64,000 nucleotides of DNA from Haematospirillum sp. H1815 (GTDB lineage Bacteria; Pseudomonadota; Alphaproteobacteria; Rhodospirillales; Rhodospirillaceae): positions 62,001 through 126,000 of the forward strand of contig NZ_JAAVTA010000004.1 in assembly GCF_012102705.1 (NCBI RefSeq). Reading direction: 5' to 3'. A program made the translations under genes and the position numbers. Under the pieces are notes generated by a model. It was not told the DNA's origin. It ran no database searches and saw only the letters and a program-made list of their open reading frames with translations. Shown in pieces: positions 8,927 through 18,477 of this stretch (its first letter is position 1; each line of letters starts with the position of its first letter).

Positions 8927-11095
8927 ATGGCAGAACAGGCAACACACCTGCAAACGGCAGACCGCATTGATCCCTCTTCGACAGAGGCGACAACAACAGC
9001 GGGCTTGTCCGGTGCCATGGATGGCGGAGCAGCGTTTCTCAAACGGGCGGCACTGCGTGGTGACTTGTTCCTGGCCATTGGTATTGCCGCAACACTGGTC
9101 ATCCTGATTATCCCGCTGCCGCCATGGCTTCTGGATATTGCCCTGGCTCTGTCCTTGACCTTGTCTGTTCTTGTCCTGATGACCGTGATTTTCATCCAGA
9201 AGGCCATGGAGCTGAACAGCTTCCCGGTTATTCTCTTGATGACAACACTGCTTCGCCTGTCTCTGAACCTGGCATCAACCCGTCTGATCCTACAATACGG
9301 GCATCAGGGCACCGATGCTGCCGGGCACGTTATAGAAGCCTTCGGTGGCTTCATCATGGGCGGTAACTTCGTCATCGGAGTGATTGTCTTCCTGATCCTT
9401 ATTCTTGTTAACTTCATGGTTATTACCAAGGGATCAACCCGTATCGCCGAAGTCACGGCCCGGTTTACCCTGGACGCCATGCCCGGCAAGCAAATGGCGA
9501 TTGATGCAGACTTGTCTGCCGGAGTCATTGATGAACGTGAAGCCATCGCCCGCCGTCGTGAGTTGCAAAAAGAAACAGACTTCTTCGGGGCCATGGATGG
9601 TGCCTCGAAGTTCGTAAGGGGCGATGCGATTGCTGGCTTGATCATTACGGCTGTTAACATTATAGGCGGCATGATCATTGGCATGGTCCAGAACAATCTG
9701 AGCTTTTCGGTCGCTGCCGACACATATACCCGGCTGACCGTCGGGGATGGGTTGATCAGCCAGATCCCGGCCCTGATCGTTTCGGTATCCGCCGGTTTGA
9801 TGGTCTCCAAGGCAGGGCTGAGCGAAAGCACCGAAGTGGCCTTGGGCAGTCAGTTTACGCAGTATCCAAAAGCCTTGGGCATGTCATCGGCTGTTGCGGG
9901 CCTTCTGGCTGTTATCCCGGGCACACCGGCCCTGCCCTTTCTGCTTCTTGCAGGCATAACCGGCGGAGCCGCATGGTTTACAGATCACCGCCACCACAAA
10001 GCCGCCATACATGCGGCAGAGATGGCCGCCCAAGCAGAACGTGAGGCTGCACCGGTCGCAGAAGAACCTATTTCCAGCGCCCTGCGGATTGATATGGTTC
10101 GTCTCGAGCTTGGATATGGGTTGTTATCCATGATCTCTGCCGGGGGCAACCAAAGGCTGACAGACCAAATCAAGGCCCTGCGCCGCGCACTGGCTACGGA
10201 AATGGGATTTGTCATGCCCAGTGTCCGGATCCAGGACAACATGCAGCTTGCGGCCAATGAATACGCGCTTTTTATCAAGGAAGTCGAGGCCGGGACCGGT
10301 GATCTGCGCCCCAACATGCTGCTAGTCATGGATCCACGCGGTGAAGACATAACGCTGCCCGGCGAAAAAACACGCGAACCGACCTTTGGTCTGCCTGCTG
10401 TGTGGATCGAAAGCTCCAATCGCGAGGAAGCCCTGTTCCGGGGCTACACAGTTGTTGACCCTGCAACGGTTATCACCACACACCTGACCGAAGTTGTCCG
10501 CGATAACATGGCAGAACTTTTGTCCTATGCTGAAACGCAAAAACTTCTTGATGAGCTGGACAAGGATCACCAGAAGCTGATTGCCGACATTGTCCCCAAC
10601 CAGATCAACATCAACGGGATCCAGAGGATCCTGCAAAATCTTCTGGCGGAGCGGGTTTCGATCCGTGATTTGCCAACCATTCTGGAAGGCATATCCGAAG
10701 CATCGGGGATCAGCCGGAATCTGACAATGATGACCGAGCACGTCCGCATGCGGCTGGCCCGCCAGCTGTGCGATGCCTGCACCGATGAAGAAGGGGTTAT
10801 CCCCTTGGTCACGATGTCGCCAGAGTGGGAGCAGAACTTTGCTGAAGCGTTGGTCGGTCAGGGTGAAGAGCGCCAGTTGGCTATGCCACCATCCACACTT
10901 CACGAGTTCATCAACAGTGTGCGACAGGTCTTTGAACGCTTTGCCATGCAAGGGGAAACCCCGGTCTTGTTAACAAGTCCGATGATCAGGCCCTATGTGC
11001 GATCAATCATTGAACGCTTCCGTCCCATGACCATGGTGATGAGTCAGAACGAAATCCATCCTAAAGCTCGTATCAAAACACTGGGGCAGGTATGA
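8927..11095 (+). CDS. flhA: Flagellar export gate protein FlhA
   Basis: FlhA is the largest subunit of the flagellar type III export gate. The 722-residue product has an N-terminal membrane domain with eight predicted segments (about 45-340) containing the family signature NSFPVILLMTTLLRLSLNLA and the FHIPEP-region residues DAMPGKQMAIDADLSAG. The cytoplasmic nonameric ring domain occupies about 360-720, ending with the substrate/chaperone-docking part. It lies between flbD and flhF, and flhF starts 58 bases after it, so flhA-flhF-flhG probably form one transcript. Confidence 0.97.
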   Translation: MAEQATHLQTADRIDPSSTEATTTAGLSGAMDGGAAFLKRAALRGDLFLAIGIAATLVILIIPLPPWLLDIALALSLTLSVLVLMTVIFIQKAMELNSFPVILLMTTLLRLSLNLASTRLILQYGHQGTDAAGHVIEAFGGFIMGGNFVIGVIVFLILILVNFMVITKGSTRIAEVTARFTLDAMPGKQMAIDADLSAGVIDEREAIARRRELQKETDFFGAMDGASKFVRGDAIAGLIITAVNIIGGMIIGMVQNNLSFSVAADTYTRLTVGDGLISQIPALIVSVSAGLMVSKAGLSESTEVALGSQFTQYPKALGMSSAVAGLLAVIPGTPALPFLLLAGITGGAAWFTDHRHHKAAIHAAEMAAQAEREAAPVAEEPISSALRIDMVRLELGYGLLSMISAGGNQRLTDQIKALRRALATEMGFVMPSVRIQDNMQLAANEYALFIKEVEAGTGDLRPNMLLVMDPRGEDITLPGEKTREPTFGLPAVWIESSNREEALFRGYTVVDPATVITTHLTEVVRDNMAELLSYAETQKLLDELDKDHQKLIADIVPNQININGIQRILQNLLAERVSIRDLPTILEGISEASGISRNLTMMTEHVRMRLARQLCDACTDEEGVIPLVTMSPEWEQNFAEALVGQGEERQLAMPPSTLHEFINSVRQVFERFAMQGETPVLLTSPMIRPYVRSIIERFRPMTMVMSQNEIHPKARIKTLGQV

Positions 11096-11153
11096 TGGCA
11101 GACCGCGTTTCCCCATGTAAAGCACGGCTCTCCTCCAAGTGGGGAGGCATAGC

Positions 11154-12326
11154 ATGCGGATGAAATATTATACAGCGCCCTCGATGGCTGAGGGTATGGC
11201 CATGATACGGGCAGAGCTGGGGGATGATGCCATCATTATCTCGACCCAGAGAGCCAATGGCAGTGAAGGTGTACGTATTACCGCAGCACTGGAGGAAACC
11301 GCGCCGGATGAGGAAATCAACGAATACCTTGCCTTGGGGACACCGCCCTCTGCGTTGACCGAAACAATCCGCGAATGCCTCTCCTATCACGGCGTCCTAC
11401 CCCGCCTTTCAGAACGCATTGTGGCCGCAGCAAAGGCCATTGGAACCGATGATCCCACACTGGCGACGGCCGGTGCCCTGGATGAACTGTTTGCTTTTGC
11501 CGCATTGCCGGCAAAACGTTCGCCAGTGCCCGTCATGCTGGTTGGTCCTCCGGGGACAGGCAAAACAATCACGGTAGCCAAACTGGCCGCACGGGCACGT
11601 ATTGCAGGCCGCTCTGTTTCTGTTGTAACGGCGGACTCGGTCAGGGCCGGTGCCCTGGAACAGTTGTCTGCCTTTACCAATATTCTGGGCGTTGAGTTAA
11701 AGAAGGCACGCGGCATAACCAGCCTGGAAACGATGGTTGCAGAGGCTGCGGCCTGCAGCGACCTTGTTTACATTGATACCCCGGGCCTTAATCCGTTCAG
11801 CCCGGAAGACATGGGTTTTCTGCGTGGCCTGACCCGTGCCATAGAGGTGGAACCCGTGCTGGTACTGGCGGCGGGGGGAGATCCTGTAGAAGCAACGGAA
11901 GTCGCTGAGGCCTTTGCTGCAGTGGGAGCCACACGCATTCTGGCAACCCGTCTGGACATGACACGACGGCTGGGGGCCGTCCTCGCTGCAGCTGATTCCG
12001 GACAGTTCATGTTCTGCGATGTCAGCATCAATCCACATGTTGCCAATGGATTGTGCCCCATCAATCCAATCTCCATGGCACGCCTTCTGGTTCCGCCGGG
12101 TGATAACTCGCTGACGGCTGCTCCTGATGACTGGGCCAGCCGTAGACCTGCAACACCACCACAGCAGAAAACCTCGTGGAATCACGATACTCCAACTCTG
12201 ATGGACGAGCAGGAGGAGCCCGTGGACCTGCCCGACCCGGATCAGGATACCAGGCCAATGTTCGCCATCCACGCCGGGGCGGATATTCAAGAAACAGGAA
12301 ATGACATGAGTGAGGCCCGCGGATGA
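11154..12326 (+). CDS. flhF: Flagellar SRP-type GTPase FlhF
   Basis: FlhF is an SRP-family GTPase that sets the site of polar flagellum assembly. The ATG at 11154 is chosen over an in-frame GTG at 11139 because GGGGAGG lies six bases before it and because FlhF proteins begin MR-K-YYAPSM. The G domain shows G1 GPPGTGKT (131-138), ADSVRAGALEQL (160-171), DTPG (208-211, usually DTAG) and TRLD in place of TKLD. At 390 residues it is on the short side, mainly because the N-terminal B region is small. Its stop overlaps the start of flhG by four bases, implying translational coupling. Confidence 0.92.
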   Translation: MRMKYYTAPSMAEGMAMIRAELGDDAIIISTQRANGSEGVRITAALEETAPDEEINEYLALGTPPSALTETIRECLSYHGVLPRLSERIVAAAKAIGTDDPTLATAGALDELFAFAALPAKRSPVPVMLVGPPGTGKTITVAKLAARARIAGRSVSVVTADSVRAGALEQLSAFTNILGVELKKARGITSLETMVAEAAACSDLVYIDTPGLNPFSPEDMGFLRGLTRAIEVEPVLVLAAGGDPVEATEVAEAFAAVGATRILATRLDMTRRLGAVLAAADSGQFMFCDVSINPHVANGLCPINPISMARLLVPPGDNSLTAAPDDWASRRPATPPQQKTSWNHDTPTLMDEQEEPVDLPDPDQDTRPMFAIHAGADIQETGNDMSEARG

Positions 12327-13126
12327 CTCTTCAGACCGATTACGGACAGGCGCCCGTTCTTGCACCATCGGCTCCGGGCCGGCACAGCAGCAATATTATT
12401 GCCATTGCATCCGGCAAGGGCGGGGTCGGTAAAACATGGTTCTCGATCACATTGTCGCACGCCTTTGCCATGCGCAAACGCAAGACCCTGCTTTTTGACG
12501 GAGATCTTGGGCTTGCCAACGTGGATATTCAGCTTGGGCTGATGCCCCGGTATGACTTGGCCAGTGTCATCACCGGACGCGTAACCCTGAACCAGGCCTT
12601 TACTCCCTATCAAAGCGGGGGGTTTGATGTTCTCGCTGGTCGTTCCGGATCTGGTTCGCTGGCGAATATCCCGCTCTCGCGTCTGCAGGTACTGGCCGAA
12701 GACCTTGAGCTGGCCGCCCCGGCATACCACAAGGTGATTATTGACTTGGGGGCTGGGGTAGAAAAAAGCATACGCCAGCTTTCACGGGCTGCCGGAACCA
12801 TTCTGGTCATTACCTCGGATGAACCAACATCGCTGACCGATGCCTACGCGTTTATCAAGGTAACGACCATGGAACGTCCGAATGCGGATATCCGGGTTGT
12901 CATCAACGCCGCCAATTCCGTTCGTGAAGGGGAACGCACCTACGCAACCCTGCGCAAGGCCTGCGAGGGGTTCCTGAAAATAAGCCCGCCCCTGGTTGGG
13001 ATTATACGCAGGGACATGCGGGTTCGGGATGCAATCCGGAACCAGACGTCCATTCTGCTGCGCTCCCCGGGGGCAGATGCCGCAGTTGATGTAGAAGCAA
13101 TTGCCGACCGCCTGCTGGCGGGGTGA
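12323..13126 (+). CDS. flhG: MinD-like ATPase FlhG (FleN), flagellar number regulator
   Basis: This is a ParA/MinD-superfamily ATPase that limits flagellar number by counteracting FlhF. The deviant Walker A is SGKGGVGKT (30-38), followed by FDGDLGLANVDIQLG and the Walker B region HKVIIDLGAG. Length (267 residues) is normal for FlhG, although the N-terminal DQA-type activator motif of some homologues is not evident. It overlaps flhF by ATGA. The flhF-flhG pair points to a polar flagellar pattern. Confidence 0.92.
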   Translation: MTLQTDYGQAPVLAPSAPGRHSSNIIAIASGKGGVGKTWFSITLSHAFAMRKRKTLLFDGDLGLANVDIQLGLMPRYDLASVITGRVTLNQAFTPYQSGGFDVLAGRSGSGSLANIPLSRLQVLAEDLELAAPAYHKVIIDLGAGVEKSIRQLSRAAGTILVITSDEPTSLTDAYAFIKVTTMERPNADIRVVINAANSVREGERTYATLRKACEGFLKISPPLVGIIRRDMRVRDAIRNQTSILLRSPGADAAVDVEAIADRLLAG

Positions 13127-13149
13127 GCAAGGGCTGGGAAGGAGAGCAT

Positions 13150-14727
13150 ATGTCGAATGTTCCTCCGCCTCCCTCCTCGGGCTCCCCCTTGCCTCAGACG
13201 CCATCTGTTTCCGGCTCTGTCACCCTTCTTTCTCCCCCTGCCCCAGTGGCATCACTACCCGCCGGTACAAAGATCGAGGCAGTCGTCATTCGCACGCCGC
13301 AACCGTCTCGTCACGACGTTCTTCTTGATACGACCTATGGCCAAATAAAAGCCAAGCTGCCTGCTACACTTACACTTGCAGCGGGAACACGTCTTGTTCT
13401 GGAGACAACAGAAGCCCGACCCGGACAGGCTGTCATGCTCCGCATCATGGCTGTGAACCTTGTGCCATGGCTATCCCCCAAGCCTGATACTCTTTTGGGA
13501 TCCCCTCCTCCTAGACCTGGTGTAACTCCAACAGCTGCAGCTGTATGGCAAACATCATTACCCAGGCACATACCTGCGCAGGTTATTGCCGCACCGGATC
13601 GTTTCTTCCCGGTTCATGCTGATCGCAGTTCAGCCCCCTTGCCTCCGTGGCCAATAGGGACAACTGTTCTGGTCCGCCTCACCCCTATTGCGTCCGACAA
13701 TGCCGGAGCAGCATCCGCGTCATCATCCATACACTCTCCTGCCCCTGCCTCTCAAACAGGACTGCTGACAGGGCAAGGTTCCATCACCCAACCTGGGCTG
13801 CAGGGCACTCCATCCGCTGTTCCTCCCGGAGCATCAATACCCACTCCCGGATCTATAACCGGGATTATCGCCCCACACACCAATTCCGGGCATACCATTA
13901 TTGCCACTCCCATGGGCCTGCTATCCATGGATCGCCCTCTGTCCCTGCCCGCTGGTACCCCTGTTACGCTGGATGTTATGCAGATTACCCCACAACCCGG
14001 TCGTCCAGACATCATACCGTCAGCTGAAAGCATGAAGATCGGCCCCATATCCGCGCTGGGCTGGCCCGGGATGGAGCGGGCCTTGGCCCTGCAGAGCAGC
14101 GGACCTGAAGGTATCAAGGCCTTGCTCCACCACCTTCCAACCAGCGACGGACGCATGCTGCTCGCTCTTATGGCGTTCAGCCAGTTATCGCGCCCGGTTG
14201 GCAGCATGCGCCCATGGACGGGGGAGAGCGTGCGCGACATTCTTGAGCAATCCCTGGGGCGTGAAAGCGCGCGTACCCTTTCCGCAGAACTGCGCGAGAT
14301 GATACGCCCCTCTACAGACGGGGGAGGAGACTGGAGACTGCAGAATCTCCCCTTCCTGAATGGAAACAGTATTGAAAAGATTGCCCTTATCAGCAGGCGC
14401 GACGGAGAGCAGGACAGTGAAAAGGACACAGCGAAAGTAAAAAAAGGAGAGCGGTTCCGTTTTCTGCTTAATCTTGATCTTTCCCGCCTTGGCCCCATGC
14501 AATTTGATGGTCTTTACCTGTATAAGGATCGCCGTCTGGACCTGCTGATCCGCACGCACGTTCCCTTGGATACAGAGATCAGAACCACCATGCTGTCCTT
14601 GTATACCAACGCATCCCAAGCCCTGAACCTGGTCGGGAGCCTGTTGTTTCATGTCTCAACAGCCTTCGCCGGACCGGCTGATGCCATACCCGGACACCCT
14701 GATCCAGGCCCGGGCCTGATTGTATAA
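13150..14727 (+). CDS. Proline-rich FliK-like flagellar protein
   Basis: The 525-residue product begins at the ATG at 13150, which has GGAAGGAGAG directly upstream. Residues about 1-300 are extremely rich in Pro, Ser, Ala and Thr and look disordered. The C-terminal part (about 385-510) is globular and contains FRFLLNLDLSRLGPMQFDGL and VGSLLFHVSTAF, which resembles the C-terminal domain of FliK hook-length control proteins (Flg_hook type). Position directly after flhG in the flagellar block supports a flagellar role. I infer a FliK-like ruler/switch protein; the similarity is weak and a different flagellar function is possible. Expression as part of the flhA-flhF-flhG unit is likely (23-base gap). 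Confidence 0.55.
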   Translation: MSNVPPPPSSGSPLPQTPSVSGSVTLLSPPAPVASLPAGTKIEAVVIRTPQPSRHDVLLDTTYGQIKAKLPATLTLAAGTRLVLETTEARPGQAVMLRIMAVNLVPWLSPKPDTLLGSPPPRPGVTPTAAAVWQTSLPRHIPAQVIAAPDRFFPVHADRSSAPLPPWPIGTTVLVRLTPIASDNAGAASASSSIHSPAPASQTGLLTGQGSITQPGLQGTPSAVPPGASIPTPGSITGIIAPHTNSGHTIIATPMGLLSMDRPLSLPAGTPVTLDVMQITPQPGRPDIIPSAESMKIGPISALGWPGMERALALQSSGPEGIKALLHHLPTSDGRMLLALMAFSQLSRPVGSMRPWTGESVRDILEQSLGRESARTLSAELREMIRPSTDGGGDWRLQNLPFLNGNSIEKIALISRRDGEQDSEKDTAKVKKGERFRFLLNLDLSRLGPMQFDGLYLYKDRRLDLLIRTHVPLDTEIRTTMLSLYTNASQALNLVGSLLFHVSTAFAGPADAIPGHPDPGPGLIV

Positions 14728-14758
14728 GGAAACGGGGACAGCATGACGTGCAGATCAT

Positions 14759-14785
14759 TTGACATGCATGTAATGCCTGTACTAA
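14759..14785 (+). promoter_or_regulatory. Candidate promoter for the J-domain/SH3 gene
   Basis: A TTGACA at 14759-14764 is followed after 15 bases by TACTAA at 14780-14785, about 60 bases before the gene. The spacer is short and the -10 is imperfect, so this is only a candidate. Confidence 0.25.
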
Positions 14786-14844
14786 GGATCAGGACGTGAA
14801 GGACAGTCCGTACAGATTCAAAGGATACGAGGAGACCGTACGGA

Positions 14845-16116
14845 ATGGCTGCCAAGCTCACCGGTGATCCCAAAGGATATTACCGCGTTCTGGGCCTTGA
14901 TCCCGGATCGGATGGCACCGCTGTCAAAACAGCTTTTCGTCAAATGGCAATGGCGCTGCATCCAGATCGGAACAACAGCCCGGATGCGCACGAAAAGTTT
15001 CATGCCATCACCGCAGCCTATGAAATTCTCTCCAACCCCGAGAAAAAGGCGCAATACGATGCGCTGTCCCAGAATGCTGATACAGCCGAAAAACAGCAGA
15101 CACAGCATAAACGGCAAGCGTCAGCAGGAACAGGGGCACGGGACAAGCAGAAGTCCGAACGTACAGGCCCCAGATCCTCAGCCAATCAAACCAGACAGGA
15201 AAACCCGCAAGACCAACGGCGGAAACGGACATGGTCCACCTCCTCCCCTCCTCCCCTTCTTCCTCTCTCCACATGCGATCGCTGCCGCCGTGTTGCAGCA
15301 CAGCCGCGTTACGTTATTTTTCCACTGGTTCGCGGGACATTGGTACGCAGTCTGCACTCCAGCATCGAGGGTCTGTACTGCCGCCGCTGCGCCGATATAA
15401 CCGGCTTACAGGTTTCTGCCCGGAACTGGCTTTTGGGCTGGTGGAGCCTGTCTGGACCCGTTGATACCATTCATGCCCTTTGGGTAACCGCACGGGGAGG
15501 AATTCTGCCTGCGGATCGCAACTATCGGGCCCTTATGCACCAGGCGCGCGCCTTCCTGGCCAGGCAGGACAGGGACATGGCCCATAATATCGCACGGCAG
15601 GCCAGGCAATTTGCCACAACCGTCGGGCAGCAGTATATGGCAGATAGCCTTGTCCCTGCCTCCCCACAGTCGGCAGCCCGCCAACTGAGAAATCGATGGA
15701 GCGACGTTGGCATTTTCCGTCTGCTGCAGTTGTCGCCACTGTACCTAGCCGGCGCCGTAACAGCTGTTGTCAGCTGGAATACAGTCCGCGATGGCGAGCT
15801 GCCCCCTGTCAGGCCTGATCAGGACAAGCCTGGAAACACTGACTCTGTATCCCCGTCGTCACCATCCCTGAAAGCGGGGGGGCTGCATGAAACCATGGCC
15901 GCAGGCTTGGCCATACGCAGCGGACCGGGGACAGGTTTCCAAAAAACGGGAGAACTGGCAGCTGGTGCCATGGTTCTGGTGACAGAGATGGATACCGGCG
16001 GTAACTGGGCCCGCATTATCACACCGGAAGGCATGTCAGGCTATGTTCCGTCCCGGTTTCTTAACCCGGTTCATATTCCACGCCAGCAGCGAACAACGGG
16101 AACACAAAGGGAATAG
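14845..16116 (+). CDS. J-domain protein with zinc ribbon, membrane segment and SH3 domain
   Basis: The 423-residue product is a fusion. Residues 10-75 form a DnaJ J-domain with the HPD motif in MALHPDRNN. A charged Gln/Arg linker follows. Residues about 140-235 hold two CxxC pairs (CDRC and CRRC), likely a zinc ribbon, plus a hydrophobic stretch (NWLLGWWSLSGPVDTI). A probable membrane segment lies near 285-305 (LYLAGAVTAVVSW). The C-terminus (about 335-410) is a bacterial SH3 domain (LAIRSGPGTGFQKTGEL, then WARI and GYVPSRFL). This suggests a membrane-bound Hsp70 co-chaperone with an outward SH3 module that may bind cell wall. The substrate is unknown. The start has GAGGAGA upstream. It stands alone between flagellar and exb genes. 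Confidence 0.8.
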   Translation: MAAKLTGDPKGYYRVLGLDPGSDGTAVKTAFRQMAMALHPDRNNSPDAHEKFHAITAAYEILSNPEKKAQYDALSQNADTAEKQQTQHKRQASAGTGARDKQKSERTGPRSSANQTRQENPQDQRRKRTWSTSSPPPLLPLSTCDRCRRVAAQPRYVIFPLVRGTLVRSLHSSIEGLYCRRCADITGLQVSARNWLLGWWSLSGPVDTIHALWVTARGGILPADRNYRALMHQARAFLARQDRDMAHNIARQARQFATTVGQQYMADSLVPASPQSAARQLRNRWSDVGIFRLLQLSPLYLAGAVTAVVSWNTVRDGELPPVRPDQDKPGNTDSVSPSSPSLKAGGLHETMAAGLAIRSGPGTGFQKTGELAAGAMVLVTEMDTGGNWARIITPEGMSGYVPSRFLNPVHIPRQQRTTGTQRE

Positions 16117-16121
16117 GAGGA

Positions 16122-16145
16122 AGTATGCCTATAGTAAGGCATACT
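16122..16145 (+). terminator. Hairpin after the J-domain gene
   Basis: A perfect 9-base inverted repeat (AGTATGCCT / AGGCATACT) with a six-base loop lies six bases after the stop codon. There is no T-run after it, so it may be a terminator of the non-canonical type or an mRNA-protecting hairpin. Confidence 0.45.
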
Positions 16146-16337
16146 GGCAGAATCAGGCGAAAAAGCCCGATCATGGGCTGGACCCGTCTCTGTCAGAGCG
16201 TGTATGCTGGCACAAGTCTTGTTGCGGATGACTCTCACTTTCCATAAAGTGCCTGTCTCTCCGGACAATCGGGCAGCGCGGGAATCAAGGCAGCGCTGTT
16301 CCAGAATGCCTCGCTAGGGCGGACAGGGTTTTTTGAA

Positions 16338-17261
16338 ATGTATAAAATAAACGTAAAAGTATTCCCGACAGACACCATACGCCTTCTGACTATCCTGGCG
16401 GCCGTGACGCTTTTCTGCGTGTTTTCCCTCCCGTCCCAAGCATCAGCGACCGATGCCACAGAAGCAACAACCGCTGCAGTCGCAACCGCCGGAGCCGTTG
16501 AAGCCGCCCTTTCAGCACTGCCCCATGATCTTTCGCTGGGCGGTATGTTTATGGCTGCCGACAGCGTGGTCAAAGCTGTTATGGGATGTCTGGCTCTAGC
16601 CTCGGTTATGACATGGACCATTTGGGGGGCAAAAAGCCTTGAATTACGCACGGCAAAACGCGACCTATCCCGTGCCATTCACGCACTGGACACATGCCGT
16701 ACAGCGGAAGAAGCACGCACTGTATTCCGCGACCATACCGGCTTGTGCCACACAATGATCGAGGCTGCCATTACTGAAATCACCCTGTCCGGGGAGAGCG
16801 GCAAGGACGGCATCAAAGCTAGGACATCTTCACGGCTTGAACAGATTGAGGCCAATGCTGGACGCCGTATGGCCTCAGGTCTGGGTGTCTTGGCCAGCAT
16901 AGGGTCGAATAGCCCATTCATTGGTCTGTTCGGCACTGTCTGGGGAATCATGGATAGCTTTATTGGTATTTCAAAGGCACAAACAACGAACTTGGCGATC
17001 GTGGCACCAGGCATCGCCGAGGCTTTACTGGCAACGGCAATGGGACTGGTGGCAGCAATCCCGGCGGTTATCCTGTATAATCTGCTGGTTCGTTCGATCG
17101 GAGCGTACCGTGGTCTTGTTGGCAATATGTCGGCAACTATGCTGCGTTTGGTCAGTCGTGAGCTGGACCTGCGCTCGGACAGCTCTCCCGATATTCATCA
17201 GCCACGCAACCATCAACCCTCCCCCGTCCGGGTGGCAATCCCGCGCTCTGCTGCGGAGTAA
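16338..17261 (+). CDS. exbB: ExbB, TonB-system proton channel subunit
   Basis: ExbB with ExbD forms the inner-membrane proton channel that powers TonB. The 307-residue product has an N-terminal signal-like hydrophobic stretch (about 15-35, ending SQASA), an Ala/Thr-rich periplasmic segment, and three membrane helices (about 72-95, 190-215 and 235-258). The signature IGSNSPFIGLFGTVWGIMDSF and the later APGIAEALLATAMGLVAAIPAV are those of the TonB-associated ExbB group. It is followed six bases later by exbD, and then tonB overlaps exbD, so this is a complete energising operon. Confidence 0.95.
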   Translation: MYKINVKVFPTDTIRLLTILAAVTLFCVFSLPSQASATDATEATTAAVATAGAVEAALSALPHDLSLGGMFMAADSVVKAVMGCLALASVMTWTIWGAKSLELRTAKRDLSRAIHALDTCRTAEEARTVFRDHTGLCHTMIEAAITEITLSGESGKDGIKARTSSRLEQIEANAGRRMASGLGVLASIGSNSPFIGLFGTVWGIMDSFIGISKAQTTNLAIVAPGIAEALLATAMGLVAAIPAVILYNLLVRSIGAYRGLVGNMSATMLRLVSRELDLRSDSSPDIHQPRNHQPSPVRVAIPRSAAE

Positions 17262-17267
17262 GAAAGC

Positions 17268-17693
17268 ATGGCCGGCCCTGTTCATAATAGTCGTGATGAA
17301 CTAATGGAAAATCACGCTATCAATGTGACGCCCTTTATCGATGTTGTTCTGGTGCTGTTGGTCGTCTTCATGGTAGCCGCCCCCCTGTCGACCGTTGACA
17401 TACCCGTTGATCTGCCATCCTCAACCGCAATACCAACACCTAGACAAGACAATCCCGTCTTTCTGACAGTGACCCGCGACGGGAACCTTCTTCTGGGGCA
17501 CGAGACACTGTCCACCACCACGCTCCCCACAGTACTGGACGCACAAACCGGTCAAAACCGTGAACAGCGTATTTTTCTTATGGCAGACAAGGCGGTGAAT
17601 TACGGAACAGTCATGGCCGTCATGAATGTACTGCGGGACAATGGATATCTGAAAATTGCCCTGACCGGGGTGGAGGGAGGACAAAATCCGTGA
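17268..17693 (+). CDS. exbD: ExbD, TonB-system channel subunit
   Basis: The 141-residue product has the ExbD architecture: a short cytoplasmic N-terminus, one membrane helix (about 20-42) with the essential proton-carrying Asp in VTPFIDVVLVLLVVFMV (D25), and a periplasmic domain ending with the MNVLRDNGYLKIALTG motif. It lies between exbB and tonB, with a GTGA overlap to tonB. Confidence 0.95.
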   Translation: MAGPVHNSRDELMENHAINVTPFIDVVLVLLVVFMVAAPLSTVDIPVDLPSSTAIPTPRQDNPVFLTVTRDGNLLLGHETLSTTTLPTVLDAQTGQNREQRIFLMADKAVNYGTVMAVMNVLRDNGYLKIALTGVEGGQNP

Positions 17694-18430
17694 GGAAGCA
17701 CACAGCATCCTTGCCATGGGAGCCAGAGTCCTTCAATCGCTGGGCGAGCTGTCTTGGTACTGTACTTCTGGCTCACGGCCTTCTTGTTGCTGCCGCACTG
17801 GGGACCTGGATCACACCAGAGCCGACAGCAGGCTTTGTCACAGGGCAAACTTTGCTTGTTGACATGGTACCAGCACCGTCAACCTCTGCACCACTATCTC
17901 GTGCGTTAGAAGAACCACACCAACAAGAACAAAAGCTGCAACCCGTTCAGGCAGCAGAAGTGATGCTACCCAAGCCGGCCCCTAGGACAGAAACGCGCCG
18001 CCGCAGGACCAATCCCAAGTCTGCCGCATTACATACGGAACAGAACCCGGTACAACAGGACCAGTCGCAGGATACGGCAAGCCAACAAGCATCTTCTTCC
18101 AATACCAGCGTCATAACGCAGCCCAACAGCTCTGCTGCGGCCAAGATGTCGCTCTGGCATGGCCAGATCCTGTCACATCTTGAACGCCATAAGCATTACC
18201 CCCGCCTTGCAAAAGCACGCTATCAGGAAGGCACGGTTGTTATCCGGTTCAGGATTGCCAGAACGGGGGATGTTTTGTCCGTGGCCCTGGAAGAATCATC
18301 GGGCTTCCCGCTTCTGGATCAGGAAGGCCTGGATCTTGTAAGGCGCGCAAGCCCTCTTCCTCCCCCTCCGCCCGGAACGGAAAGCTCTGTTCTGGAGCTT
18401 GTCTCTCCGATACAATTCTATCTGAGATAA
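17690..18430 (+). CDS. tonB: TonB energy transducer
   Basis: TonB spans the periplasm and opens outer-membrane receptors for iron complexes and similar nutrients. The 246-residue product starts at GTG overlapping the exbD stop. It has an N-terminal membrane anchor (about 14-38), a Pro/Gln/Thr-rich periplasm-spanning middle, and the C-terminal TonB domain (about 155-246) with YPRLAKARYQEGTVVIRFRI and the final SPIQFYLR. No receptor gene is in the window, so the substrate cannot be told. Confidence 0.93.
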   Translation: MRKHTASLPWEPESFNRWASCLGTVLLAHGLLVAAALGTWITPEPTAGFVTGQTLLVDMVPAPSTSAPLSRALEEPHQQEQKLQPVQAAEVMLPKPAPRTETRRRRTNPKSAALHTEQNPVQQDQSQDTASQQASSSNTSVITQPNSSAAAKMSLWHGQILSHLERHKHYPRLAKARYQEGTVVIRFRIARTGDVLSVALEESSGFPLLDQEGLDLVRRASPLPPPPPGTESSVLELVSPIQFYLR

Positions 18431-18477
18431 GGCCAAAGATCCCGGTGACACATCTTGGTCAAGTATGCTGGTTTTGC

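Noticed and set aside
16190-16215. Sigma-54-like element upstream of exbB (TGGCAC then TTGTTGC)
   Set aside because: At the required ten-base spacing the -12 element reads GT instead of GC; aligning the real GC makes the spacing 13.
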